Assembly (NCBI GenBank): GCA_910583695.1
Contig: CAJTZL010000001.1
Location: 104,149-168,148, forward strand
Source of the DNA: an uncultured Oscillibacter sp.
Lineage (GTDB): Bacteria > Bacillota > Clostridia > Oscillospirales > Oscillospiraceae
Reading direction: 5' to 3'
Length of the DNA stretch: 64,000 nucleotides
Under the pieces are notes generated by a model. It made no database searches. It was not told the origin of the DNA and worked only from the letters and a program-made list of their open reading frames with translations. This document shows positions 41,950-50,012 of the stretch, piece after piece. A program made the position numbers and the translations under genes. Each line of letters starts with the position of its first letter. Position 1 is the first letter of the stretch.

Positions 41950-44001
41950 ATGCCAACCAGAAAGAAGATTTCCGTCATCGCCCTGGACCCCCGGGCGGGA
42001 GCGTCCTACAAGTCCGACATTGAAAAACTGTTTGCAGATGTGGCGGACATTTCCGTATTCTCCATGCTGGACGGCAGTGCCGCCGGGACGCTGGACCGGG
42101 CAGACCTGTTTGTGGCCTCCACCGACGCCTACGGCTCCCCGGAGGAACTGATGCGCCACATCCCCATTGACAGCCAGACCATGGCGGTAGAGGTCTCCTT
42201 CCGCTGGAGCGAGCTGCGCAAGCTCAAGGCGCTGCCTGCGGGCAGCCGGGTCTTGTTCGTCAACATGACCCAGACCATGGCCCGAGAGGCCATCGCCCAG
42301 CTGGAACAGTTTGGCATCACCCATGTCCACTGGATTCCCTTCTACCCCGGCGCGCCGGAGGTCCCTGAGGCCCGCATTGCCGTGACGCCGGACGAACTCC
42401 GCTACGTCCCCCCGGAAATGGAGACCGTCATTGACCTGGGCCAGCGGGTCTGCACCTCCGGCATGATGATCGAAATTGCCCTCCGCCTGGGGCTGGAGCA
42501 CCTGCTGGAGGGTCCCGCCTTTCAGCGCTACGCCCAGGACGTGGCCACCAGCAACTACAGCTTCGACCGGATGTTTGCCCGGTCCATCCGCCTGGAGAGC
42601 CAGTTCCACATTTTAATGGAGAGCCTGGAGGACGGCGTGGTGGGCGTCAACGAAAAGGGGGAAATCTTCGCGTGCAGCCGCCACGCCGAGGAGATGACCC
42701 TGGTCAGTGCCCCGCTGGTCCAGGGGCGGCGCTGTGAGGACGTCTTTCCCTACATTCCCTTCGTCCAGTGCATGCAGGGCCGCCGGTCCCTGCCCGCCAA
42801 GGCCGTCAAGGTGGGGGGTGTGAACCTCAGCGTGGAGGTGGTGCCGGTAATCCGGCAGAATGCCTGCATCGGTGCCTTTGCCCTGCTCCAGCGGTTCAAC
42901 GACGTGGAGGCCCGGCAGAGCGAGCTGCGGAGCCAGCTCTTCCACAAGGGCCACTATGCAAAATACAGCTTTGACGACGTGGTGGGCCGGTCGGAGGCCA
43001 TCCGGAAGACCAAGGAAACCCTGGGCCGCATGGCCCGCAGCGAGAGCCCGGTGCTGCTGATCGGTGAGACGGGCACCGGCAAGGAGCTTTTCGCCCACGC
43101 CGTCCATCAGGCCAGCCGCCGGGCGGAGGGGCCCTTTGTGGCCATCAATGTGGCGGCCTTTCCGGAAAACCTCCTGGAGAGCGAGCTCTTCGGCTATGAG
43201 GAGGGGGCCTTCACCGGGGCCAAAAAGGGCGGGCGGCCCGGCCTCTTCGAGCTGGCCCACCGGGGAACCCTCTTTTTGGATGAGGTGGAGGGCATGAGCT
43301 CCGCCCTCCAGATCAAGCTCCTCCGGGCCCTCCAGGAGCGGGAGGTCATGCGGGTGGGGGGGCACCGGATCATCCATGTGGACGTCCGCATTGTGGCCGC
43401 CACCAACGAGTCCCTGGAGCAGAAGGTCCGGGAGGGTTCCTTCCGCCGGGACCTCTACTACCGGCTCAGCACCCTGCCGGCCCTCATCCCGCCCCTGACG
43501 GAGCGTGGGGACGACATGTTCCTGCTGACGGAGCGCTTCCGCCAGGAGCTGGGCGGAGCCTTCCGCCTGACGGAGCCGGTAAAGGCCTTTTTCCGCCGCC
43601 ACCCCTGGCCGGGGAACATCCGGGAGCTGCGGAACGCGGTGGAGTACTTCATCTATACCGGCCACGAGGACATCGGCCTGGAGGACCTGCCCCCCACCCT
43701 CTTCCTCTCGGAGGGAACCGTCCCCCGGCCCGCCGGTCCCCCGCCGCCGGAGACCGGCCCCTCTGACGCTTTCCGCTTCATTCTCTCCCGGCTCTACGCC
43801 GCCTCCGAGGCCGGAGCCTCCATGGGCCGGGAGACTCTGCTGAAACAGGCCCGGGAGGCCCATGTCCCCCTCTCCCAGAGGGAGGTTCGGGATATCCTGA
43901 CCGATATGGCGGCCCAGGGCCTTGCCCGGGTCAGCCGAGGACGGGGCGGCAGCCAGTTAACTCCCAAGGGCCGGGCCCTCTGGGAAAACGGTCAAAACTG
44001 A
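41950..44001 (+). CDS. Sigma-54-dependent activator with PAS domain and winged-helix C terminus
   Basis: A 683-aa enhancer-binding protein. Residues about 1-190 are a sensory region I do not recognise, 210-320 a PAS-like domain (MESLEDGVVGVNEKGEIFACS), and 340-570 the AAA+ core with Walker A GETGTGKE (about 372-379), the sigma-54 contact loop GAFTGA (419-424) and HPWPGNIRELRN. Instead of the usual Fis-type HTH, the last 80 residues resemble a winged helix (VPLSQREVRDILTDMAAQGLARVSRGRGG). It is flanked by two sigma-54 promoters driving sulfur amino acid genes, so it probably senses a related metabolite (inference). Confidence 0.93.
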   Translation: MPTRKKISVIALDPRAGASYKSDIEKLFADVADISVFSMLDGSAAGTLDRADLFVASTDAYGSPEELMRHIPIDSQTMAVEVSFRWSELRKLKALPAGSRVLFVNMTQTMAREAIAQLEQFGITHVHWIPFYPGAPEVPEARIAVTPDELRYVPPEMETVIDLGQRVCTSGMMIEIALRLGLEHLLEGPAFQRYAQDVATSNYSFDRMFARSIRLESQFHILMESLEDGVVGVNEKGEIFACSRHAEEMTLVSAPLVQGRRCEDVFPYIPFVQCMQGRRSLPAKAVKVGGVNLSVEVVPVIRQNACIGAFALLQRFNDVEARQSELRSQLFHKGHYAKYSFDDVVGRSEAIRKTKETLGRMARSESPVLLIGETGTGKELFAHAVHQASRRAEGPFVAINVAAFPENLLESELFGYEEGAFTGAKKGGRPGLFELAHRGTLFLDEVEGMSSALQIKLLRALQEREVMRVGGHRIIHVDVRIVAATNESLEQKVREGSFRRDLYYRLSTLPALIPPLTERGDDMFLLTERFRQELGGAFRLTEPVKAFFRRHPWPGNIRELRNAVEYFIYTGHEDIGLEDLPPTLFLSEGTVPRPAGPPPPETGPSDAFRFILSRLYAASEAGASMGRETLLKQAREAHVPLSQREVRDILTDMAAQGLARVSRGRGGSQLTPKGRALWENGQN

Positions 44002-44015
44002 AACAGTTTGACCAA
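43992..44015 (+). repeat. Imperfect palindrome at the end of the activator gene
   Basis: GGTCAAAACTG-AAA-CAGTTTGACC, arms equal except for one extra A, followed 14 bases on by TTTAACC. It lies about 170 bp upstream of a sigma-54 promoter, a typical enhancer distance. Confidence 0.5.
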
Positions 44016-44182
44016 TAGAAACCATTTAACCAATTACCGGTCCGCCGCAAGGAGCCGCCTCGCTTTTCCCGCTTCAACCCTCGGAATGGATTTTGGCAAT
44101 TCGTCAAAATCTATCCGGGGGTTTTGTGCGCTCCGACAATTTCCAGGAAAATTTTTGTACCGCCTCAGTTTCCTCTTTTGAT

Positions 44183-44198
44183 TGGCATGTTTTTTGCT
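44183..44198 (+). promoter_or_regulatory. Sigma-54 (-24/-12) promoter for the C-S lyase operon
   Basis: TGGCATG-TTTT-TTGCT, exact spacing of the TGGCACG-N4-TTGCW consensus with one mismatch in the -24 box, 57 bp before the ATG. Confidence 0.8.
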
Positions 44199-44254
44199 TC
44201 TATAATCTGCCAAACGCTGCGGACAATGAATCTTTTTAGAAAGGATGTAAGATT

Positions 44255-45424
44255 ATGCGATACGACTTTGATCAGGTCATCGACCGGACTGGAAACCTCT
44301 CCGCCAAGTACGACGAGCGGCTCCAGAAATTCGGCTCCGAGGACGTGATTCCCCTCTGGATTGCGGACATGGACTTCAAGACCGCCCAGCCCATCATCGA
44401 CGCCCTGAAGGCCCGGGCAGAGGAGGGCCTCTGGGGCTACACCGCCCGGCCCGCCGGCTATTTCGAGGCCATCCGGGACTGGCAGAGCCGCCGGAACGGC
44501 TGGACCCCGGACACGGGCCTGATGAGCTTCTGCCTGGGAGTGGTGCAGACTCTCAGCGCCTGCGTGCAGCTCTACACCCCCCAGGGGGGCAATGTGCTGA
44601 TTCAGACCCCGGTCTACGGCGAGTTTTACGACATGGCCGAATTTGCCGGACGGCGGGTCATTGAAAACCGGCTGACGGAGCGGGACGGCCGCTGGACGGT
44701 GGACTGGGCGGACTTCGAAGCCAAGCTCCAGGAGGCGGATCTGTTCCTGCTGTGCAATCCCCACAACCCCGTGGGCATTGTCTGGACGGAGGAGGAGCTC
44801 CGTCGGATGATGGAGCTGTGCCTGAAATACCGGGTCCCGGTGGTCAGCGACGAAATCCACTCCGACCTGATCTTCCATGGAAAGAAGCACCTCCCCGCCG
44901 CCTCCCTGTCCCCGGAAATCGCCGCCAACGTGATTACCGGCATCTCCGGCACCAAGACCTTCAATCTGGCGGGTCTCCAGGCCAGCGCCGTGGTCTTCCC
45001 CAGCCGGCACAAGAAGGAGACCTTCGACCGCTTCTGGATGAACATGGACATCCACCGGAACAACGCCTTCTCCGTCACCGCCATGGAGACGGCCTTCCGG
45101 GAGGGGGAGGAATGGCTGGACCAGCTGCTGCCCTACCTCTCGGAGAACTTTGACTTCGTGGTGAACTACTGTGAGCGGCACATTCCCAAAATCAAGACCT
45201 ACGCCCCCGACGCCACCTACCTCATGTGGCTGGACTGCCGGGAGCTGGGCCTGAGCAATCAGGAGCTCCACGATTTCATGATTCAAAAGGCCCGGCTGGG
45301 CCTGAACGACGGCTGGGCCTTCGGCCGGAGCCTGAACGGCTTCATGCGGCTGAACGCCGCCTGTCCCCGCAGCGTGCTGGAACGGGCTCTTCACCAGCTG
45401 GAGGCCGCTGTCAACAGCCTGTGA
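44255..45424 (+). CDS. MalY/PatB-type PLP-dependent C-S lyase
   Basis: A 389-aa cytosolic class I/II aminotransferase-fold enzyme of the cystathionine beta-lyase/cysteine desulfhydrase (MalY/PatB) branch. Features: IPLWIADMDFKTAQPIIDALKARAEEGLWGYT, the NPHNPVGIVWTEEEL cofactor loop, VVSDEIHSDLIF with the PLP-pyridine Asp, and the Schiff-base Lys in GTKTFNLAG. It would cleave cystathionine, cysteine or cystine to pyruvate, ammonia and a thiol. It is first in the sigma-54 operon and has an AAAGGATG ribosome site. Confidence 0.93.
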   Translation: MRYDFDQVIDRTGNLSAKYDERLQKFGSEDVIPLWIADMDFKTAQPIIDALKARAEEGLWGYTARPAGYFEAIRDWQSRRNGWTPDTGLMSFCLGVVQTLSACVQLYTPQGGNVLIQTPVYGEFYDMAEFAGRRVIENRLTERDGRWTVDWADFEAKLQEADLFLLCNPHNPVGIVWTEEELRRMMELCLKYRVPVVSDEIHSDLIFHGKKHLPAASLSPEIAANVITGISGTKTFNLAGLQASAVVFPSRHKKETFDRFWMNMDIHRNNAFSVTAMETAFREGEEWLDQLLPYLSENFDFVVNYCERHIPKIKTYAPDATYLMWLDCRELGLSNQELHDFMIQKARLGLNDGWAFGRSLNGFMRLNAACPRSVLERALHQLEAAVNSL

Positions 45425-45486
45425 TTCCCCTCCCCGGCGGAGGCTTGTAAAGAGACACCAAAGAAACGAGAAATGGAGATGTTATC

Positions 45487-46746
45487 ATGGCTACGCAAAC
45501 TGGAAAGCAGTCCCTCTGGCAGCAGTATAAGACCCCCATCCTCCTTCTTGGCGGAATCGCCGCCGGCTCTCTCATCGGCGTGATCTCCCCCGGCCTGGGC
45601 CAGACCCTGAAGCCCATCGGCGACGTCTTTTTGAACCTGCTGTTCACCATTGTGGTGCCCCTGGTCTTTGTGTCCATCGCCTGCGCCGTGGGCACCATGG
45701 CCAACATGAACCGCCTGGGGAAGATTCTGGGCGGCACCGTGGCCGTCTTCCTGGGCACGGGGGCCTTTGCCGCCGCCTGCGTCCTGGTTTGGGTGAACCT
45801 GTTCAGTCCCTCCGCCGGAACCAACATCCAGCTGGCCGCCGCGGAGGTGGGTGAAGCCCAGACCGCCGCCCAGATGATTGTGGGTTCCCTGACGGTCAGC
45901 GACTTCCCGGAGCTGTGGAGCAAATCCCATATGCTGCCCCTCATCATCTTCGCCATCATCACCGGCTTCTGCGTGGCCTCCTGCGGCGGAGAGGAGAGCC
46001 CCGTCGGAAAGCTGCTGGCCAACCTCAACGACATCATCATGAAGTTCGTGGGAGTCATCATGACCATCGCCCCCCTGGGCCTGGGCGCCTACTTCGCCAA
46101 CCTCATCGGTGAATTTGGCCCTCAGCTTCTCAGCGACTACGGCCGCTCCATGGTGGTGTACTATCCCCTGTGCCTGCTGTACGTGGTGATCTTCTTCCCC
46201 CTGTACGCCCTGTTTGCCGGAGGAAAAACCGGCCTCCGGCGGATGCTGAAATACATCTTCACCCCCGCCGTCACCGCCTTTGCCACCCAGAGCTCCGCCG
46301 CCACCCTGCCGGTGAACAAGGAGGCCTGTGACCGCATCGGCGTGCCCAAGGACGTCAGCGATCTGGTGCTGCCCATGGGCTGCACCATGCACATGGATGG
46401 CTCTGTCCTCAGCTCCATCGTGAAAATCGCCTTCCTGTTCGGCATCTTCGACATGCCCTTCACCGGCGCGGGCACCTACGCCATGGCCATCGCCGTGGCC
46501 ATCCTCAGCGCCTTTGTCCTCTCCGGCGCTCCCGGCGGCGGGCTGGTGGGCGAAATGCTGATTGTCAGCATGTTCGGCTTCCCCGCCGAAGCCTTCCCCC
46601 TCATCGCCACCCTGGGCTTCCTCTTTGATCCCGCCGCCACCTGCCTCAACGCCGCCGGGGACACCATCGCCTCCATGATGGTCACGCGCCTGGTGGAGGG
46701 CCGGGACTGGCTGGAGAAGAAGCTGGCCTCCGGCGAAGGGAACTGA
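45487..46746 (+). CDS. Dicarboxylate/amino acid:cation symporter (SDF family)
   Basis: A 419-aa transporter with the glutamate-transporter-homologue fold: eight helices plus two hairpins. The serine-rich hairpin TQSSAATLPVN, the helix 7 motif LPMGCTMHMDGSVL and the second hairpin region SGAPGGGLVGEML are visible. Helix 8 has ATCLNAAGDTIASMMV with the amino-group-binding Asp. Members import Na+- or H+-coupled acidic or neutral amino acids; cystine or another sulfur amino acid is suggested by its operon partners. Confidence 0.93.
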   Translation: MATQTGKQSLWQQYKTPILLLGGIAAGSLIGVISPGLGQTLKPIGDVFLNLLFTIVVPLVFVSIACAVGTMANMNRLGKILGGTVAVFLGTGAFAAACVLVWVNLFSPSAGTNIQLAAAEVGEAQTAAQMIVGSLTVSDFPELWSKSHMLPLIIFAIITGFCVASCGGEESPVGKLLANLNDIIMKFVGVIMTIAPLGLGAYFANLIGEFGPQLLSDYGRSMVVYYPLCLLYVVIFFPLYALFAGGKTGLRRMLKYIFTPAVTAFATQSSAATLPVNKEACDRIGVPKDVSDLVLPMGCTMHMDGSVLSSIVKIAFLFGIFDMPFTGAGTYAMAIAVAILSAFVLSGAPGGGLVGEMLIVSMFGFPAEAFPLIATLGFLFDPAATCLNAAGDTIASMMVTRLVEGRDWLEKKLASGEGN

Positions 46747-46804
46747 GCATTTCCCGGATTTTCGATCCACAATCTGTCATCAATTTAAAAAAGGAGATAT
46801 CATC

Positions 46805-47056
46805 ATGAAAATCACTGTCATCGGAAGCCACCTCTGCCCCGACACCCTGTACGCCCTGAACCGCCTCAGCGAGGCCAAGGCGGAGATCGACTTCAAAAAC
46901 CTCTCCGCCAGCCTCTCCGACCTGAAAGCCTATCTGGCCCTGCGGCAGGACAGCCCCGCCTATGCCGACATCCGGGCCGGCGGCGGCATCGGCATCCCCT
47001 TCTTCGTCCTGGAGGACGGCACCGCCACCCGGGATCTGGACGCGGTTCTCAGCTGA
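46805..47056 (+). CDS. Small glutaredoxin-like protein
   Basis: An 83-aa thioredoxin-fold miniature with beta-alpha-beta start (MKITVIGSHLCPDTLYALNRL), the cis-Pro loop GIPFFVLEDG, and a C-terminal helix. The redox motif is CPDT, so the second Cys is missing and it would work only by a monothiol route. It follows the symporter by 58 bp with its own AAGGAG and is probably the third gene of the sigma-54 operon, where it could handle cysteine-derived thiols or persulfides (inference). Confidence 0.75.
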   Translation: MKITVIGSHLCPDTLYALNRLSEAKAEIDFKNLSASLSDLKAYLALRQDSPAYADIRAGGGIGIPFFVLEDGTATRDLDAVLS

Positions 47057-47092
47057 GTCCATGCCCTGAAGTCCCACGCAGAAACGCAAAAT

Positions 47093-47136
47093 ACCTCCCC
47101 CGGAGCGCCCGATCCACGGGCTGCTCCAGGGGAGGT
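47093..47136. terminator. Terminator of the sigma-54 operon
   Basis: ACCTCCCC-GGAGC / GCTCC-GGGGAGGT stem with a GCCC...GGGC inner pair, then TTCGTTCTT. It lies between convergent genes and may act both ways. Confidence 0.75.
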
Positions 47137-47177
47137 TCGTTCTTCCATGGGCGCCTCCCAGCGCCGAAAGGCCGGAT

Positions 47178-47558
47178 TTACGCCTCTTCCTCCAGGGTCT
47201 CACGGTCCCGCTCCCCCAGCAGCAGGGCGACGCCGTTGGTAATCCGGTGGTACAGGGAGAGCAGGTCCGCCAGATAGCGCACGCCTTCCACAGTGATCTG
47301 ATAGTACTGTCTCCGCCGCCCGTCCGGGGCGGCTTTTTTATAAGCCTCCAGAATATAGCCGTTCTCCATCAGCCGGTAGAACAGCATGTAGGGAGAGGCC
47401 AGACTCAGGGTATGCCCGGTCTCCTCCTCCAGACACCGCATAATCTGGTGAGCGTGCATATCCTCCCGGCTCAGCAGGGACAGGACCAGCATCTCCGTCA
47501 CCGCCCGTTTCAAGTTGTCCTCCATGCCCCGTCCCGGGTCGTTCCGCAATGCAGGCAT
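47178..47558 (-). CDS. PadR-family transcriptional regulator
   Basis: A 126-aa PadR-type repressor. Winged helix: LKRAVTEMLVLSLLSREDMHAHQIMRCLEEETG, the recognition helix region SPYMLFYRLMENGYI and the wing DGRRRQYYQITVEGVRYL. A short C-terminal helix for dimerisation follows (ITNGVALLLGERDRE). PadR proteins often govern adjacent genes in response to small or aromatic molecules; here the divergent unknown pair at 47776-49000 is the obvious target. The ATG at 47558 has GGGGGAG; an internal ATG at 47525 has a weaker site. Confidence 0.88.
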   Translation of the reverse strand: MPALRNDPGRGMEDNLKRAVTEMLVLSLLSREDMHAHQIMRCLEEETGHTLSLASPYMLFYRLMENGYILEAYKKAAPDGRRRQYYQITVEGVRYLADLLSLYHRITNGVALLLGERDRETLEEEA

Positions 47559-47663
47559 CCCGCTCCCCCTTTCTCAAACATGGCTGATGATTTTACAGTA
47601 TGCCCATGATACAACATCCCCTTCCCTCCGTCAATAAGCATAGAAAGTTATTTCACAATGAAA

Positions 47664-47716
47664 ATTATCTTTCTCGGAGAGATAATATTGACAAATGCAA
47701 AATAGGGTGATATTCT
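47664..47716 (+). promoter_or_regulatory. Promoter with overlapping palindrome upstream of unknown gene pair
   Basis: TTGACA (47688-47693), 17-bp spacer, TATTCT (47711-47716). The near-palindrome ATTATCT-N9-AGATAAT (47664-47686) ends two bases before the -35, where a repressor such as the PadR protein could block RNA polymerase. Confidence 0.65.
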
Positions 47717-47775
47717 TTTCCCAGAGGACGGTTTTTTCCGCTGCCGCCCCCAATCAACATTTGGAGGGAATACCC

Positions 47776-48375
47776 ATGAATATTGCGGGCAATCGCTTTT
47801 CCCGTGCGCTTCCGTGTTCCGGGACCCGGACCCGTCAGGCGGCTCAGGGAGCCCATCAGGCATCGGCTTTCGACCTGTATTTAGACGTAGAGCGCCAGCG
47901 GCAGAAGATGCGGGAGCTTCCGCCGGGCCAGATGCTGGACTCCGTATACATGCAGTTTATGGACGATTACCGGGCGTGGAAGGCCCGGCAGCCAGAGGCG
48001 GACCTCCCGGATTCCCAAGGCTGGACGGAGGAAAACCTGACATTCCTGCGGGAGCATTACGCCGGGAACCTGTCCGCCTTTGAAATCTACGACGCGCTGA
48101 GCGCCATGAAGGAGCTGGGCATCCTCAGCGAAAAGGCGCTGCGCTGCGCCGAGGGCACCACGCTGATCCGGCTGGATATGGATTTGAACGGCGGAGTCTT
48201 CCGGACCTCTGCGGACCCGGATTCCAAAGCCGCGTGGCTCCACGGCTTTGACGAGGCCCCCATGGTGGGGTTCCGCGGCCTGGAGGACATCCTCTCCTGG
48301 GCAAAGGACTTCCGGGAGGAAGATCACCCGGATTTCATCACCGGAGCCGAGGCCATGGCCCGGGGCTGGATTTAA
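47776..48375 (+). CDS. Hypothetical protein, first gene of an unknown pair
   Basis: I do not recognise this 199-aa soluble protein. It has no signal peptide. After a basic N terminus (RFSRALPCSGTRTRQ) it is largely helical and acidic: FDLYLDVERQRQKMRELP, YMQFMDDYRAWKARQ and YDALSAMKELGILSEKAL, then a mixed segment ending in MARGWI. The ATG at 47776 has GGAGGG eight bases upstream. It lies 34 bp before the next unknown gene and behind a clear promoter; the two probably form one operon. Confidence 0.7.
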   Translation: MNIAGNRFSRALPCSGTRTRQAAQGAHQASAFDLYLDVERQRQKMRELPPGQMLDSVYMQFMDDYRAWKARQPEADLPDSQGWTEENLTFLREHYAGNLSAFEIYDALSAMKELGILSEKALRCAEGTTLIRLDMDLNGGVFRTSADPDSKAAWLHGFDEAPMVGFRGLEDILSWAKDFREEDHPDFITGAEAMARGWI

Positions 48376-48409
48376 ACGGAGTCATGGAAATGGAAAAGGA
48401 GAACACCGT

Positions 48410-49000
48410 ATGGATGCTGGAGTAAATTACATTGTCAACAACACCGGAATCCCCACCTCGGAGTGGGGAAAATACAAGCCCGCGGGGGTCAACCCGGACG
48501 GGCCTTCGGTGGACTTCTCGGACCTTCTGTCCGGCAAAAATCAGGAGATTGTCTCCAAGCTCACCGACGGGGCGAAAAAGACCTTGCAGCGGCTGAAGAC
48601 CAACCCTAATTCTATTTCCAAGCGGGACTGGATGGACCTGACCCACGAGCTGAACGCCATGGGGGCCATCAGCGATTTGGACTACGGCTGGACGAGGGCC
48701 GATTTTCATTTCATACCCCTGGGAGATATGGACAACCCGTTCACCACCACGGAGGAACTGCGGGAAACCATGGGGCGGATCAACCAGTGGCCGGGGAATC
48801 CCCTGGACTACCTGGATCAGTGGGCCTTCTCCCTGAAAAAGTGGGGCGCGCAGCTGTCCTTGGAGCGGAATCCGGACGGGACCCCCAAGTACAAGGATGT
48901 CTCCCCGGTCTATAAACAGATGTCCGCCTGCGTCCGGGTCTCCGGAGTGATCAAGGGCCTGCTGTCGGCGGACTTGTTCGCATCTAAGCAAACCAGATGA
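48410..49000 (+). CDS. Hypothetical protein, second gene of an unknown pair
   Basis: A 196-aa soluble protein of unknown function, without signal peptide or membrane helix. The middle (SKRDWMDLTHELNAMGAISDLDYGW) resembles the YDALSAMKELGILSEKA stretch of the gene before, hinting at distant relationship. The C-terminal half is rich in aromatic and acidic residues (GNPLDYLDQWAFSLKKWGAQL). AAGGAG precedes the ATG at 48410. A strong terminator closes the unit. Confidence 0.7.
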   Translation: MDAGVNYIVNNTGIPTSEWGKYKPAGVNPDGPSVDFSDLLSGKNQEIVSKLTDGAKKTLQRLKTNPNSISKRDWMDLTHELNAMGAISDLDYGWTRADFHFIPLGDMDNPFTTTEELRETMGRINQWPGNPLDYLDQWAFSLKKWGAQLSLERNPDGTPKYKDVSPVYKQMSACVRVSGVIKGLLSADLFASKQTR

Positions 49001-49005
49001 GCACA

Positions 49006-49042
49006 GGCGGAGCCCCGCGGCACGGGGCTCCGCCTTCTTTTT
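49006..49042 (+). terminator. Strong rho-independent terminator
   Basis: Perfect 12-bp stem GGCGGAGCCCCG / CGGGGCTCCGCC with a CGGCA loop, then TTCTTTTT. It overlaps the stop of the convergent MerR gene. Confidence 0.92.
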
Positions 49043-49886
49043 ACAGGCCGCCGGATTCCGCCAGCCGGACGGATAACAGCGTGGCGGCGTTGGCCTCCAC
49101 CCCGTTCAAGATGAAGCCCGCCAGATCGCAGGCATAGACGCTCCCCTCCGTCTCCAGTCCCTGCTCCCTCAAATGCCCCTCCAAGGCAGCGTAGCCCTGG
49201 GAGAGGTCCCAGCGGCCCCGGCAGCAGAGGTAGAGATAGGTTCCGGCGGGCTTCCGGTGGAAAAAGGGGCAGTCCGCCCCCTCCGATACCCGCATGGTCA
49301 GGTGGCTGATGGTCTCCGGACCCGCCGGTTCTCCGGGACGGTGAATGGCCCCCAGCCGGTAGTCCGTCTGTAAACCGTATTCCCGGCAGAGCGCCCGGCA
49401 GCGGTCCAGCACCGCCAGCAGCCGGGCGTCCTCCCCCGCCTCGGGGTCCATGAGTCCCTCCAGCTCCTCTGCCGGGAGGGCCAGCAGCCCCTCTGCCTCA
49501 AACCGGGCCGTCCGGGGAATCAGGTCCGCCGCCGCCCCCAGCTCCAGGCCGCTCAGGATGCCGGAGAGCACAAAGTCCATCTGCTCCAGCTTCCGGCGCT
49601 CCGCCGCCAGCCGCTGCCGCTGTTCCCGGAGGAGAGCCCGGGTCCCGGCGGCGTCCCGGCCCCGGAGACAGCGGCGGATCTCCTCCAGGGGCGTCCCCGT
49701 CTGGCGAAAGATGGAAATGGCGTAGAAATCGTAGAACTGCTCCGGGTCGTAATACCCATATCCATTTTCTCCCCGGTGGGCCGGGACCAGCAGGCCCAGG
49801 TCCTTGTAATGCCGCAGAGTTTCCTTGGTTGTGCCGCACAGGGCGGCAAAGCCGCCGGAGGTCAGGCGGCCCGGTGTTCGCTCCAT
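49041..49886 (-). CDS. MerR-family regulator with GyrI-like effector domain
   Basis: A 281-aa BltR-type regulator. Residues 1-75: MerR winged helix (LTSGGFAALCGTTKETLRHYKDLGLLVPAHRGENGYGYYDPEQF); a coiled-coil helix follows (about 80-125); the remainder is a ligand-binding module similar to GyrI-like domains (TISHLTMRVSEGADCPFFHRKPAGTYLYLCCRG). Such proteins bind drugs and activate a pump. The ATG at 49886 has GGGAGGAA. The divergent MATE gene has a promoter with the 19-bp spacing that MerR proteins act on. Confidence 0.9.
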   Translation of the reverse strand: MERTPGRLTSGGFAALCGTTKETLRHYKDLGLLVPAHRGENGYGYYDPEQFYDFYAISIFRQTGTPLEEIRRCLRGRDAAGTRALLREQRQRLAAERRKLEQMDFVLSGILSGLELGAAADLIPRTARFEAEGLLALPAEELEGLMDPEAGEDARLLAVLDRCRALCREYGLQTDYRLGAIHRPGEPAGPETISHLTMRVSEGADCPFFHRKPAGTYLYLCCRGRWDLSQGYAALEGHLREQGLETEGSVYACDLAGFILNGVEANAATLLSVRLAESGGL

Positions 49887-49918
49887 CCAGCATTCCTCCC
49901 GAATCTGCAGATTTCCTC

Positions 49919-49949
49919 TTGACTGTGTTGCTGCCACACGGTTTATGAT
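49919..49949 (+). promoter_or_regulatory. MerR-type promoter with 19-bp spacer upstream of the MATE pump
   Basis: TTGACT (49919-49924), 19-bp spacer, TATGAT (49944-49949). The spacer holds a dyad GTGT-TGCTGCC-ACAC. The over-long spacer is the hallmark of promoters untwisted by MerR activators. Confidence 0.8.
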
Positions 49950-50012
49950 ACCTCTCACAAAGAAGGTTTGCAAGCCCAAGGATCAGATTTTTGAAAAACC
50001 GGAGGTATCATC

